64,000 bases of DNA from the NCBI GenBank assembly GCA_050700835.1, contig JBOHDX010000026.1, positions 1-64,000 of the forward strand, written 5' to 3'. Both the position numbers and the translations under genes were made by a program. The notes below the pieces were generated by a model. It did not search any database. It was not told the DNA's origin and saw nothing but the letters and a program-made list of their open reading frames with translations. Source of the DNA: JBOHDX01 sp050700835 (GTDB lineage: Bacteria; Actinomycetota; Actinomycetes; Propionibacteriales; Nocardioidaceae). How positions within the stretch are numbered: the first letter of the stretch is position 1; every line of letters begins with the position of its first letter. Positions 1-8,472 of the stretch are shown one piece after another.

Positions 1-1
1 G

Positions 2-181
2 ATCGGCATTGTCAGGCCCGCATTCCTCGCGCACGGTCACTTCCATGTCGCGGGCGAGGGCGTGGTGCACCTTCCCCAAGCACTCAGTCCCACCACGATC
101 TGGTCGCTCGCGGCACGCCACGACGCAGGCACTGTGCGTGTGCTCGATCTGGAGTCGCTGACAGAGGCTGCGGCTACCTAA
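2..181 (+). CDS. C-terminal fragment, possibly metallophosphoesterase
   Basis: An open frame enters from the left edge and ends at TAA 179-181, giving 59 C-terminal residues. It begins IGIVRPAFLAHGHFHVAGEG and ends LEAAAT-like after VRVLDLESL. The short His-rich HGHFH followed by a closing beta strand resembles the C-terminal metal-binding GH(x)H box of calcineurin-like phosphoesterases. The evidence is short and the call is an inference. It lies next to a relaxase gene, so it may be cargo of the same element. Confidence 0.35.
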   Translation: MGIVRPAFLAHGHFHVAGEGVVHLPQALSPTTIWSLAARHDAGTVRVLDLESLTEAAAT

Positions 182-586
182 CGGACGCCCGCTCACCGGC
201 TGCCCGTACGTCCCGTAAGCCGAACCTCATACGAGACGCGCCACTCGGTCGCTGGCTCATGTTGCGGGCTCGTCCCGTATGCCCTGTCCGGGTAGCGTCG
301 CCGGGGACGGGGCGTTCTACGGGCCTGGTTCTGCCATCGAACTTCCCTCGGCTGCCCAACCCTTCACCTCCGTCGAACCGGCCTCTGATCATTGACTCTC
401 GTTGACCATCCTCGGTCCCCACAATCTCCTTCAGATACTTACGTTCTTGCTCTCTACGCCCCGCCCTTCTTGGCGGTACGCATGCTACGAAGGTTCGTAG
501 ATGGGTCGCCCGTGATCGGGCGGCCCACGCGGCATTTCTAGGGGTCCGTTGGTTGTCGACGGACACCGTGGAGTCAGTGATACGGG
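182..586. promoter_or_regulatory. Non-coding stretch before relaxase, oriT candidate
   Basis: This is 405 bases with no convincing gene. It contains a perfect 7-bp inverted repeat with a 2-base spacer (CTACGAA-GG-TTCGTAG, 485-500). Three bases later there is a 10-bp hairpin with one G-T pair and a 4-base loop (503-526; GGGTCGCCCG, TGAT, CGGGCGGCCC). MobF relaxases usually act at an oriT with inverted repeats close to their own gene, so this is a reasonable oriT or operator candidate. No nick site could be recognised. Confidence 0.35.
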
Positions 587-3247
587 GTGGTCGGTGTGCA
601 TGGCGGGGTGAAGTTCTACCGCGGCGCAGCGAGGGCTGCCCGGGCCTACGTCGAGCGCGATCGCTCCCGGGCTGACGACTACTACCTCGGTGAGGGCACC
701 GGGGTAGCGGTCCGACTGACCGCGACGCCGCAGGGTGTCGAGCGCGCGGGTTCGATGGGCGGCGAGACCTACGAGAATTGGGTCGCCGGCATCGACATCG
801 ACACCGACACCGGGCATAAGAAGGGTCGGGTCCGCGAGGATGCGAAGGCGCTGCGGTTCGTCGAAGTCACCGTCAACGGTCCTAAGACCTGGTCGCTGGC
901 CGCTGCCTTGCATCCAGAGGTCTCGGCCGCGCTGGACGCCGCTCAGGACAAGGCGGCGACTGAGATCGTGCGCTGGGTCGCACGGCACGCGACCACCCGG
1001 GTCGGTCCGCGGGGCCGCCAGGTGCAGGTGCCGGTAGAGCGGATCGAGGCGGCGGTGATCCGGCACTACACCTCCCGGGCCGGTGACCCACACCGTCACC
1101 TTCACCTGCAGGTCAACGCCCGCGTGTGGGCGGCCGGGGCGTGGCGCGGCATCCACTCGGTCGGGATCCGCGACAGCATCGAGGCCATCAACGGGATCGG
1201 GCACGCCGCTGTCGCCACCGACCCAGGCTTCCGGGCCGTCCTCGCGGAGCACGGGTTCACCCTGGACCCGGAGAGCAGCGAGATCCGCGAGCTCGCGCCG
1301 TACGTGGGTGCGTTCAGCGCCCGGACCGCGCAGATCCGCCGCAACGTCGACCGCTACGAAGCCACCTGGCGCGCCGACCACCCGGGCCAGGAGCCGGGTT
1401 CACGGCTGCGCGAGGCGTGGGACCGGCGAGCGTGGGCCCAAGCCCGACCCGACAAGGTCACCCCGACCGACGGACGAGAGCTCGTTGCCCGCTGGAACAC
1501 CGAACTGCGGGAGCTCGGCTACCGCGACCCGACCGACCCTGTGCCGCTGACCGGCACGCGGCCGGGTTGGATCGACCGCGACGCCGCAGCAGACCTGGTC
1601 GTCTCCATCCTCGGAGCGAAGAAGTCGGCCTGGAACACCGCCGAGATCCGCGGCAAGACCGAGGTTCTCCTGGCCCAAACCCGCCTGCTCGCCGATACAC
1701 CCGCGCGGACCGAGCTCGCCGAAGACATCACCGCCCGAGCGGCGACGCGTTGCGTCAGGCTGCTCAGCGGGTCCGATGTGCCCGAGCACGTCCGCTCGCT
1801 GACCTCGCCGCAGGTTCTCCAGGTCGAGGCCGACCTCATCGGCCGCCTCGCCCAGCGCGGCCAAGAACCCACCCATCCGGCTCGCCTCGGGGCCCGCGGG
1901 ATCGACCGGGTCGACCCGACCCAAGCCGCCGTGGTCGGCGCGCTGGCCGGCAACGGGCCACTCGTGGTGGTCGAGGGCGCCGCCGGTGCCGGGAAGACCA
2001 CCGCGCTCTGGGCCACCCAGAGGATGCTCGCGCGACGTGGGGACCGCCTGCTCGTGGTCACTCCCACCCTGAAGGCAGCCCAGGTCGCCGCCACCGAGAC
2101 CGGCGCCGAGGGCCACTCCGCGGCCTGGCTGATCCACCAGCACGGCTGGCGCTGGGACGCCGACGGGCACTGGACCCGGCAGGTCGATGCCATGCCCGAC
2201 CGAGCCGCCCAACTCCGGGCCGGAGACCTGCTCCTCTGTGACGAGGCCGGGATGCTCGATCAAGACACCGCAAGCGCTCTCCTCACCATCGCTGACGAGA
2301 CCGGCGCACGGATCGCACTTGTCGGGGATCGGCACCAGCTCCCCGCCGTCGGCCGCGGCGGCGTCCTCGATCATGCGATCAGCTGGGCTCACCCGACCGC
2401 GGTCGTGTCTTTGGACAAGGTGCACCGGTTCACCGATCCTGACTATGCGGACCTGTCCCTGAAGATGCGCAGCGGTGACGACCCCGCCGGCGTGTTCGAC
2501 GAACTCGCCCGCCGGGGAGGGATCGTGATCCACGCGAGCGAGGTCGAACGCACCGCCGCGCTCGCCCAGGCCGGCGCGAACGGAGGTCTGATCCTCGCCG
2601 AGCAGCGCGAACAGGTCGCCGACCTCAACGCCGCCATCCGCGACCACCGACAAGGACGACCCAGCCGAACCGGTGAAGACGGGCAAGACCGAGCGACGCT
2701 CGCCACGAGCCGTGGCGAGGTGCTCGGGCTCGGTGACCGGGTCGCGACCCGCCGCAACCACCCCGACCTGCAGGTGGCGAACCGGCAGACCTGGACCATC
2801 ACCGGCATCCGCGACGACGGCACGATCGTGCTGCGCGGTCACGGACGCGACCGGGTGATCCCGGCCGATTACGTCCGGGAGAGTGTTGAGCTTGCCTACG
2901 CCACCACCGTCCACGGCGCCCAAGGCGACACCGTCGCCCACGCACACTTCGCCCTTACAGAAACCACCGGCGCCGCAGCGGCATACGTCGCGATGACCCG
3001 CGGCCGCGAGACCAACACCGCCCACCTCGTCGCCGAGAATGCCGACGAGGCCCGCCGGCAATGGGTCGAGACCTTCAACCGGGACCGTGCCGACCTCGGC
3101 CCCGCCCACGCCCGCACCCGCGCCATCGAGGACATCGACCGCTACGGCCCCGCCGTACGCGTGGGTCCACCCCGGCGTCCCGGACGCGGCATGCCCGAGG
3201 TTCCCCCCGCCCCGCTACACACCGAACGCCCCGGCATCGGCATCTGA
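587..3247 (+). CDS. MobF-family conjugative relaxase with helicase domain
   Basis: 886 aa with a TrwC/TraI-like relaxase N-terminus fused to a RecD/TraA-like helicase. Candidate catalytic tyrosines are Y32/Y33 in RADDYYLGEG, and the metal-binding histidine triad is H169, H171 and H173 (HRHLHLQVN). A Walker A box (GAAGAGKTT, about 464-472) and Walker B box (LLLCDEAGML, about 548-557) follow. A C-terminal helicase motif reads YATTVHGAQGDT. The protein nicks one strand at oriT and unwinds it for transfer. The GTG at 587 is used; GTG 596 is an alternative. The protein is shorter than many TraA/TraI proteins (over 1,000 aa) but both domains look complete. No type IV secretion gene or coupling protein is in the window. 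Confidence 0.9.
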   Translation: MVGVHGGVKFYRGAARAARAYVERDRSRADDYYLGEGTGVAVRLTATPQGVERAGSMGGETYENWVAGIDIDTDTGHKKGRVREDAKALRFVEVTVNGPKTWSLAAALHPEVSAALDAAQDKAATEIVRWVARHATTRVGPRGRQVQVPVERIEAAVIRHYTSRAGDPHRHLHLQVNARVWAAGAWRGIHSVGIRDSIEAINGIGHAAVATDPGFRAVLAEHGFTLDPESSEIRELAPYVGAFSARTAQIRRNVDRYEATWRADHPGQEPGSRLREAWDRRAWAQARPDKVTPTDGRELVARWNTELRELGYRDPTDPVPLTGTRPGWIDRDAAADLVVSILGAKKSAWNTAEIRGKTEVLLAQTRLLADTPARTELAEDITARAATRCVRLLSGSDVPEHVRSLTSPQVLQVEADLIGRLAQRGQEPTHPARLGARGIDRVDPTQAAVVGALAGNGPLVVVEGAAGAGKTTALWATQRMLARRGDRLLVVTPTLKAAQVAATETGAEGHSAAWLIHQHGWRWDADGHWTRQVDAMPDRAAQLRAGDLLLCDEAGMLDQDTASALLTIADETGARIALVGDRHQLPAVGRGGVLDHAISWAHPTAVVSLDKVHRFTDPDYADLSLKMRSGDDPAGVFDELARRGGIVIHASEVERTAALAQAGANGGLILAEQREQVADLNAAIRDHRQGRPSRTGEDGQDRATLATSRGEVLGLGDRVATRRNHPDLQVANRQTWTITGIRDDGTIVLRGHGRDRVIPADYVRESVELAYATTVHGAQGDTVAHAHFALTETTGAAAAYVAMTRGRETNTAHLVAENADEARRQWVETFNRDRADLGPAHARTRAIEDIDRYGPAVRVGPPRRPGRGMPEVPPAPLHTERPGIGI

Positions 3248-3628
3248 GAAGACACCGACTCAAAGAAATCGGGGAACGCCGCCCCGACCAGCACAAACAC
3301 CAAGGTTCGCCGAAGGTTCCCCGACCGTTCCCCCACTTGTTCCCTCGGCCGGGGGAACGAGTTCGGTAACCCCTCCCGCTCATGCTCACCGGCATGAACA
3401 AGCACAACCGCGGACCCCAGTGCGGTTCAAACATCAGCCGAAGACAATCCGACCAGGGGCTTGGCAACTCTTGCCGAAGACTTCCGGGGGGTACCTGTTG
3501 ACCTGCGCAAACGCAGCTTCCCCCCTCAGGTTCCCCCCTCGACGTACCTGAAATCGGGCGTACCTGACCGCCCACACTCATCGACGTGAGCCGACCACTC
3601 ACTACCGCCATCAACCAGGAGAAGCGCC
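3248..3628. promoter_or_regulatory. Non-coding region with iterated motifs before xis
   Basis: This is 381 bases without a gene. GTTCCCC-type words occur at 3316-3322, 3327-3334, 3339-3344 and 3530-3537, with an inverted GGGAAC at 3353-3358 that makes a hairpin with the 3339 copy. GTACCTG occurs at 3491-3497, and GTACCTGA at 3544-3551 and 3560-3567, the last two 16 bases apart. A TTGACC box lies at 3498-3503 with no clear -10. Repeated words before an excisionase-type gene fit binding sites for Xis or for a copy or transfer regulator; this is inferred. Confidence 0.4.
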
Positions 3629-3868
3629 ATGACCGCAGAACCGAACCTGACCAACCCCAACCGTCGCCCCGGACCAAACCCGGGCGAGGAGATGCTCACC
3701 CTCCAAGAAGCCTGCCGGTTACTCCGCGTCCCCGAAGGCACCCTGCGCTACTGGCGCCACCTCGGCGCCGGACCGCGCAGCTTCAAGGTCGGCCGCCACG
3801 TCCGCTACTGGCGCACCGACCTCATCCTCTGGCTCACCGAACAGACCAACCGCGCGAAGAGTCGCTGA
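3629..3868 (+). CDS. Excisionase-type (MerR-like) HTH DNA-binding protein
   Basis: 79 aa, preceded by AGGAGAA 6 bases before ATG 3629. Residues 23-45 (LTLQEACRLLRVPEGTLRYW) form a winged helix-turn-helix of the excisionase/MerR N-terminal type. The wing is FKVGRHVRYWRTDLILWL. In actinobacterial integrative elements this gene normally sits directly before a tyrosine integrase and directs excision. Here the next gene is a convergent unrelated ATPase, so the partner is missing or displaced. It could instead regulate transfer genes. Confidence 0.85.
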   Translation: MTAEPNLTNPNRRPGPNPGEEMLTLQEACRLLRVPEGTLRYWRHLGAGPRSFKVGRHVRYWRTDLILWLTEQTNRAKSR

Positions 3869-3874
3869 TCGGTC

Positions 3875-5146
3875 CTACGGACCGAGCAGCGCCAGCGGCA
3901 CAACCGCGACGCCGTCGGGGCGGCGGTATGCGTGTTCGCCGGTGGTGATGATCACGCGATCCGCGAGCCGGTCGCCGACCTGCTGGTGCAGCCAGTTGAG
4001 ATGGCGCACGTCCTTGTCGCTGATCGACTCCCTGAGCTTGACCTCGATCGCCACCACGCGGCGGTCCTCACCTTCGACGATCAGATCGATCTCGCGGTCG
4101 GTCTCCTTGGTGCGCAGGTGGCCCACGTTTGCCGATGCGGCCGATGCATAGACCCGGACGCTCTGTGCGACGAGCGACTCGAACAAGGCTCCCAGCCAGG
4201 TGCCGGTCGAGGTTGCCACGCGGTCGCCGGCCCCCTGCAGGAGCCCGGCCTTGCCGACCCCGACCAATCGTGCGGCGAGCGCAGGATCGACGAGGTGATG
4301 TTTCGGTGACCGCGTGAGCCGCTTGAGCGGGTTGAATGTCGGGATCCAAGCCTCAACAGGGTCCAGGACGAAGATCCGCCGAAGGTGCTCGCGGTAGTTG
4401 TCGACGGTGGCACGGGAGGGCTTGTCCATGACTGCGGCGGTGGCCGCGTCGAGGATCTTGGTGTAGGCGGTGTCGGTCGAGGTCGCGGCGGCGTACGCGG
4501 CCAGCCAGGCGCGGACCGCGCCCGGACGGCGGACGTTGAGTCCATTCTCGGGCAGGTCGCGCTCGACGATGCGTGCGATGTAGCTGTCCAGCTGAGCAGT
4601 CCTGGCCCGCTCCGGCAGGTCCCGGATTCCGGGGAATCCCGAGGCGAGGATCTCGTCGACGTACGCCGTCAGGCCGGCGCCGGACCTGCCGCTGATTCTC
4701 GGCCGCGAGCCGGTCAGCAATTCCGACAACGACACCGCCGGCTCGGCCGTCCCGCGCTCTGCGAGCGAGAGTGGTCGCATCGGGAGGCTGATGATCCGGC
4801 CCGCGCCCGAGTGGATGCGCGCACCGGGCGCGACGCCGGCCGAACCTGCGAGCAAGTACCGGCCACCGCGAGGATCCTCATCGACGGCCCGACGGACCCG
4901 GTCCCACACCGCGGGGTAGAGCTGCCACTCATCGATGAAGACCGGCGGAGTGGCCCGTGCGACATAGTCGAGATCGGCGACGACGATCTCGCGCTGAGTG
5001 GGCAGGTCCAACGCGATCACGGTCTCGGCACGCTGCAGGGCCGTGGCGGTCTTGCCCACGCCCTTGGCTCCCTCGAGGGCGATCGCGGCCAGGTCGGGGA
5101 AAAGGTCGTCAAGTAGCGTGTCGACGACCCGATGACGGTAGGACAT
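3875..5146 (-). CDS. AAA+ ATPase with C-terminal DUF4143 domain
   Basis: 423 aa. Walker A is GAKGVGKT (26-33) and Walker B is PPVFIDEWQ (67-75), followed by the DUF4143 region. Near the C-terminus REIDLIVEG (D354) followed by VAIEVKL (E368, K370) has the spacing of a PD-(D/E)xK nuclease fold. Such proteins are common in bacteria; their biochemical role is mostly unknown and several are linked to mobile DNA or defence. The gene converges on xis with 6 bases between stops. It is probably cargo at the edge of the element. Confidence 0.85.
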   Translation of the reverse strand: MSYRHRVVDTLLDDLFPDLAAIALEGAKGVGKTATALQRAETVIALDLPTQREIVVADLDYVARATPPVFIDEWQLYPAVWDRVRRAVDEDPRGGRYLLAGSAGVAPGARIHSGAGRIISLPMRPLSLAERGTAEPAVSLSELLTGSRPRISGRSGAGLTAYVDEILASGFPGIRDLPERARTAQLDSYIARIVERDLPENGLNVRRPGAVRAWLAAYAAATSTDTAYTKILDAATAAVMDKPSRATVDNYREHLRRIFVLDPVEAWIPTFNPLKRLTRSPKHHLVDPALAARLVGVGKAGLLQGAGDRVATSTGTWLGALFESLVAQSVRVYASAASANVGHLRTKETDREIDLIVEGEDRRVVAIEVKLRESISDKDVRHLNWLHQQVGDRLADRVIITTGEHAYRRPDGVAVVPLALLGP

Positions 5147-5416
5147 TCCGCTAACCTAGCAGATGGACGCCCACGAACTAGACATTTGGACGCCTCGGAA
5201 CCAGGCAGCTCGCCACAGTTCCTCCGCCACGCTGCTCCCTCAGCCGGGGGTACGAGAGTCCGCAAAAAGTCCGCAAGATTTTCGATGGCGGCCAACATTT
5301 TCCAACGTCACCAGACGGGTAAGCGCAGGTCAAGCCACTGTTACCGGTCACAGCCAACGCCAGCAACCTACGCGGGTGCGCTTCACGAACTACCGCTGAG
5401 CCGCGAGACACCTGGG
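5147..5416. other. Junction between mobile DNA and nuo cluster 1
   Basis: 270 bases without a gene. The direct repeat AGTCCGCAA occurs at 5257-5265 and 5268-5276 and is followed by an AT-richer patch (AGATTTTCGATGG). This is where the element should end and core chromosome begins, so an attachment site could lie here. No tRNA 3' end was recognised. Confidence 0.35.
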
Positions 5417-6940
5417 TCAGTAGAAGATCGCCAGTACGGCCTGCGGCCACACCGACAGTGCGATCAGCCCGGCCAGGCCCAAGGCCACCACCGCGCTCGG
5501 GCCGCGCAACGCGCTGAGTGTCTGCCCGGGGGCTGCGGCGCGGCGCACCGGCACGTCATCTCGGTCCGGCGCCGCGACCACCTGCGCCAGGAACCGCAGG
5601 TAGTACGCCAACCCCAGAGCGACGTTGACCGCCATCACCACCGCGAGCCAGCCGTGGCCACTGTCGATGACTGGGCGCAGGGCGACGTACTTCGCGATCA
5701 GGCCGATCACCGCGGGCGGGAACCCCGCCAGGGTCAACAGGGCCATGGCCAGACCAGCACCCGTGAGCGGGTCGCGGCGGATCAGCCCGCGGAAACCCGA
5801 GATCGTGCTGCTGCCGGTCGTGTGCGCGACGTGCGCCACGGCGGCGAACGCTGCGAGGTTGGCCACGGCGTAGATCGCGAGATAGCGCACCGCCGCGTTG
5901 AGACCTGAGTCGGCGGCGGAGCCCTCACCTCCGAGCAGCGCGACGACTGGGGCGATCACGAAGCCGGCCTGCGCGACCGACGACCAGGCAAGCAGGCCGA
6001 CCGCGTCACGTTGACGCAGCGCAGCGATGTTGCCGATCGTCATCGTCGCTCCGGCGACGAGGGCCACCACCAGAGCCCAGTGCCTGACCAGGGGTGCGAA
6101 CGGGTCGTCGAGAACCAGCAGCAACGCCGCCAGGCCGGCGGTCTTGGACACCACCGACAGATAGGCCGCGATCGGGATGCTGGTGCCGAGGTACGTGTCC
6201 GGAACCCACATGTGGAACGGCACCGCGCCCAGCTTGAACAGCAGACCCACGAGGGTCAGCACCATGCCGGCCACCAGAACCACGGTGGGCACGCCACTGA
6301 TGTAGCTCCCCTGCTCGGACACCGCGGCGTTGGCGAAGTAGACGCTTCCAGTCGCGCCGTAGACCAGCGAGATGCCCATGAGCGTGACGGCGGTCGACAC
6401 CACGGACACGAGGTAGAAGGTCCAGGCCGACCGGGCCGCCCGCCGGTCACCGCGTCTGAGCCCCACCAGCGCGATCGACGGCAGTGACACGAGCTCGAGT
6501 GCGACGACCAGCGTCACGAAGTCGCGGGCGGCCGCCAACGTGAGTGCACCTGCCACCGAGGACAGCAGCAGGAAGTGGAACTCGCCGGGTGGGATCTTGT
6601 CGTCGGGGGCGAGCACCATCGACAGCAGCACCACCAGGAACGCACCGCCGAGCACGATGGTCCAGATCGCCAGGGTGAAGTGGTCCACCACGAAGCTGCA
6701 CGGCAACGGAAGCTCGGACGTGGCGGTGTTGTCCGCTGAGGCGCAGAACGTGCTGTGCACCTGCGTGTGCAACCCCCAGGCAGTCACTCCTGCACCCATC
6801 AGCGCCGCCGCGCTGGTGACCGTGCCCAGCAGCCACGACCTTGTCGCGGACATCAGGTCGCCGACCAGCACGAGGATGCCGGCCAGCGCCACCAGCAGGG
6901 GCGGTGCGAGTGCCAGCATGTCGAGGTCGGGGCTGGGCAT
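5417..6940 (-). CDS. nuoN: NADH-quinone oxidoreductase subunit N, cluster 1
   Basis: 507 aa, membrane antiporter-like proton channel of complex I. It has many hydrophobic helices and typical blocks such as KLGAVPFHMWVPDTYLG and LLAWSSVAQAGFVIAP. The start ATG 6940 (MPSPDLDML) forms a TGATG overlap with the nuoM stop; longer readings into nuoM are artefacts. It is the last gene of the incomplete nuo operon. It is clearly diverged from the NuoN of cluster 2 (537 aa). Confidence 0.9.
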   Translation of the reverse strand: MPSPDLDMLALAPPLLVALAGILVLVGDLMSATRSWLLGTVTSAAALMGAGVTAWGLHTQVHSTFCASADNTATSELPLPCSFVVDHFTLAIWTIVLGGAFLVVLLSMVLAPDDKIPPGEFHFLLLSSVAGALTLAAARDFVTLVVALELVSLPSIALVGLRRGDRRAARSAWTFYLVSVVSTAVTLMGISLVYGATGSVYFANAAVSEQGSYISGVPTVVLVAGMVLTLVGLLFKLGAVPFHMWVPDTYLGTSIPIAAYLSVVSKTAGLAALLLVLDDPFAPLVRHWALVVALVAGATMTIGNIAALRQRDAVGLLAWSSVAQAGFVIAPVVALLGGEGSAADSGLNAAVRYLAIYAVANLAAFAAVAHVAHTTGSSTISGFRGLIRRDPLTGAGLAMALLTLAGFPPAVIGLIAKYVALRPVIDSGHGWLAVVMAVNVALGLAYYLRFLAQVVAAPDRDDVPVRRAAAPGQTLSALRGPSAVVALGLAGLIALSVWPQAVLAIFY

Positions 6941-8472
6941 CAGCGCACCCCACCCAGGATCCACGGCAGTGCCTGGTTGATCCATCCCGTCATGACTCCC
7001 GGCACGATGCCCAGCCACAAGATCCCCACGACCAGGGCGAGGACGATCGTCGACTCGCCGCGGTCGAGGTCGGTGTCGAGCTCACCGGGTGCACCGCCGT
7101 GTGGGGGTACGCCGTGCAGCACCTGTCGGACCGCGACGAGGAAGTAGGCCGCGGTAAGCACCACGCCCACCAGGGCGACCAGCAGCAACGGCTGCGTGAG
7201 GCCACCACGCAGTGCGGGTCCGCCCTGATAGCTGCCCCGCAGGGCCAGCATCTCGCCCCAGAATCCGGCCAGTCCGGGCAGACCGAGACTGGCGAGACAG
7301 GCGAACATGAAGGCGGCGCCGAGCCAGGGGGTACGCCCCAGCAGGCCCCGACCGATCGCGGTGTAGTCGGCACTGCCGTACCGGTCCTTCATCGAGCCGG
7401 CCAGCACGAACAGCAGACCCGTGACGAGCCCGTGAGCGATGCTGGCGAAGACGGCCGCGACCAGCCCCGCCTGTGTCAGGGTCGACAGTCCGAGGATCAC
7501 GAATCCCATGTGCCCGACGCTGGACCAGGCGACCAAGCTCTTCAGGTCACGCTGACGCAGGCACGCCAGTGAGGCGTAGATGATCCCCGTGACGGCGAAG
7601 GCGGCGAGGTAGGGCGCCATCCGGGCCGTCGGCACCGGAAGGATCGGAACCAGGATCCGGATGAACCCATACGTGCCGAGTTTGAGGAACACCCCGGCCA
7701 GCAGCACCGACCCGACCGTCGGTGCCGACGTGTGCGCCGGCGGCAGCCAGGTGTGCAGCGGCCACACGGGTGTCTTCACCGCAAGGCCCAAGGCGATCGC
7801 GATGCCGCCCAGCAGGGCCGTCGGGCCCGTCAACGCCTGCGCACGCAGCGCCAGGGCGGGGATCTGAAGGCTGCCGGCTGCCTGGGAGATGGTGATGAAC
7901 CCGACGAACATCAGCGCCGATCCCCCGACGGTGAACATCAGGAACCGGGTCGCCGCGCGGGTGCGGCCCACCGGGTCGTGCGGGTCCCCCCAACCGCTGA
8001 TCACGAACCACATCGGCACCAGGGCGAGCTCGAAGAAGAGGAAGAACAGCACCAGATCGAGGCTGAGGAAGACGCCCAGGGCCGCAGCCTCGATCAGCAG
8101 GACAAGGCTGGTGAGCGTCGCGGTCGAGCCGGTCCCTTCCGGCGCGTGTCGGACCAGCAGCCCGCAACAGGCGGCCGAGAGCAGCACGGTCATCACTGCG
8201 AAGGCCAGGGAGACGCCGTCCATGCCCAGATGCCAGTGCACGCCGAGTGGCGTGATCCAGATCCGGTCGACCTGTCCGGCGTACAGCGAGGCGGGAGGTC
8301 GCGCCCGCCACGTGAGCCAGACCAGAACCAGGCACAGCAGGGACACGGCGACGCCAAGACCGGCCGCGGCCGGCCCGTCGGCCAGCCCCCTGTCCGGTCG
8401 GCGCCAGTGCACCACGGCAAGCAGCAGCGAAGCGGCCGCCGGCGCCACGATCGTCAACGTCAGTGGGTTCAT
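6940..8472 (-). CDS. nuoM: NADH-quinone oxidoreductase subunit M, cluster 1
   Basis: 510 aa antiporter-like membrane subunit. Recognisable blocks are FFELALVPMWFVISGWG, the channel region KTPVWPLHTWLPPAHTSAPT and LVAWSSVGHMGFVI. The start is ATG 8472 (MNPLTLTIV). It overlaps nuoL by 4 bases and shares a TGATG junction with nuoN. It pumps protons when electrons reach menaquinone through the peripheral arm. Confidence 0.9.
   Translation of the reverse strand: MNPLTLTIVAPAAASLLLAVVHWRRPDRGLADGPAAAGLGVAVSLLCLVLVWLTWRARPPASLYAGQVDRIWITPLGVHWHLGMDGVSLAFAVMTVLLSAACCGLLVRHAPEGTGSTATLTSLVLLIEAAALGVFLSLDLVLFFLFFELALVPMWFVISGWGDPHDPVGRTRAATRFLMFTVGGSALMFVGFITISQAAGSLQIPALALRAQALTGPTALLGGIAIALGLAVKTPVWPLHTWLPPAHTSAPTVGSVLLAGVFLKLGTYGFIRILVPILPVPTARMAPYLAAFAVTGIIYASLACLRQRDLKSLVAWSSVGHMGFVILGLSTLTQAGLVAAVFASIAHGLVTGLLFVLAGSMKDRYGSADYTAIGRGLLGRTPWLGAAFMFACLASLGLPGLAGFWGEMLALRGSYQGGPALRGGLTQPLLLVALVGVVLTAAYFLVAVRQVLHGVPPHGGAPGELDTDLDRGESTIVLALVVGILWLGIVPGVMTGWINQALPWILGGVR

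Noticed and set aside
1400..3109. 569-codon open frame on the minus strand
   Set aside because: It is opposite the MobF relaxase, whose motifs are unambiguous.
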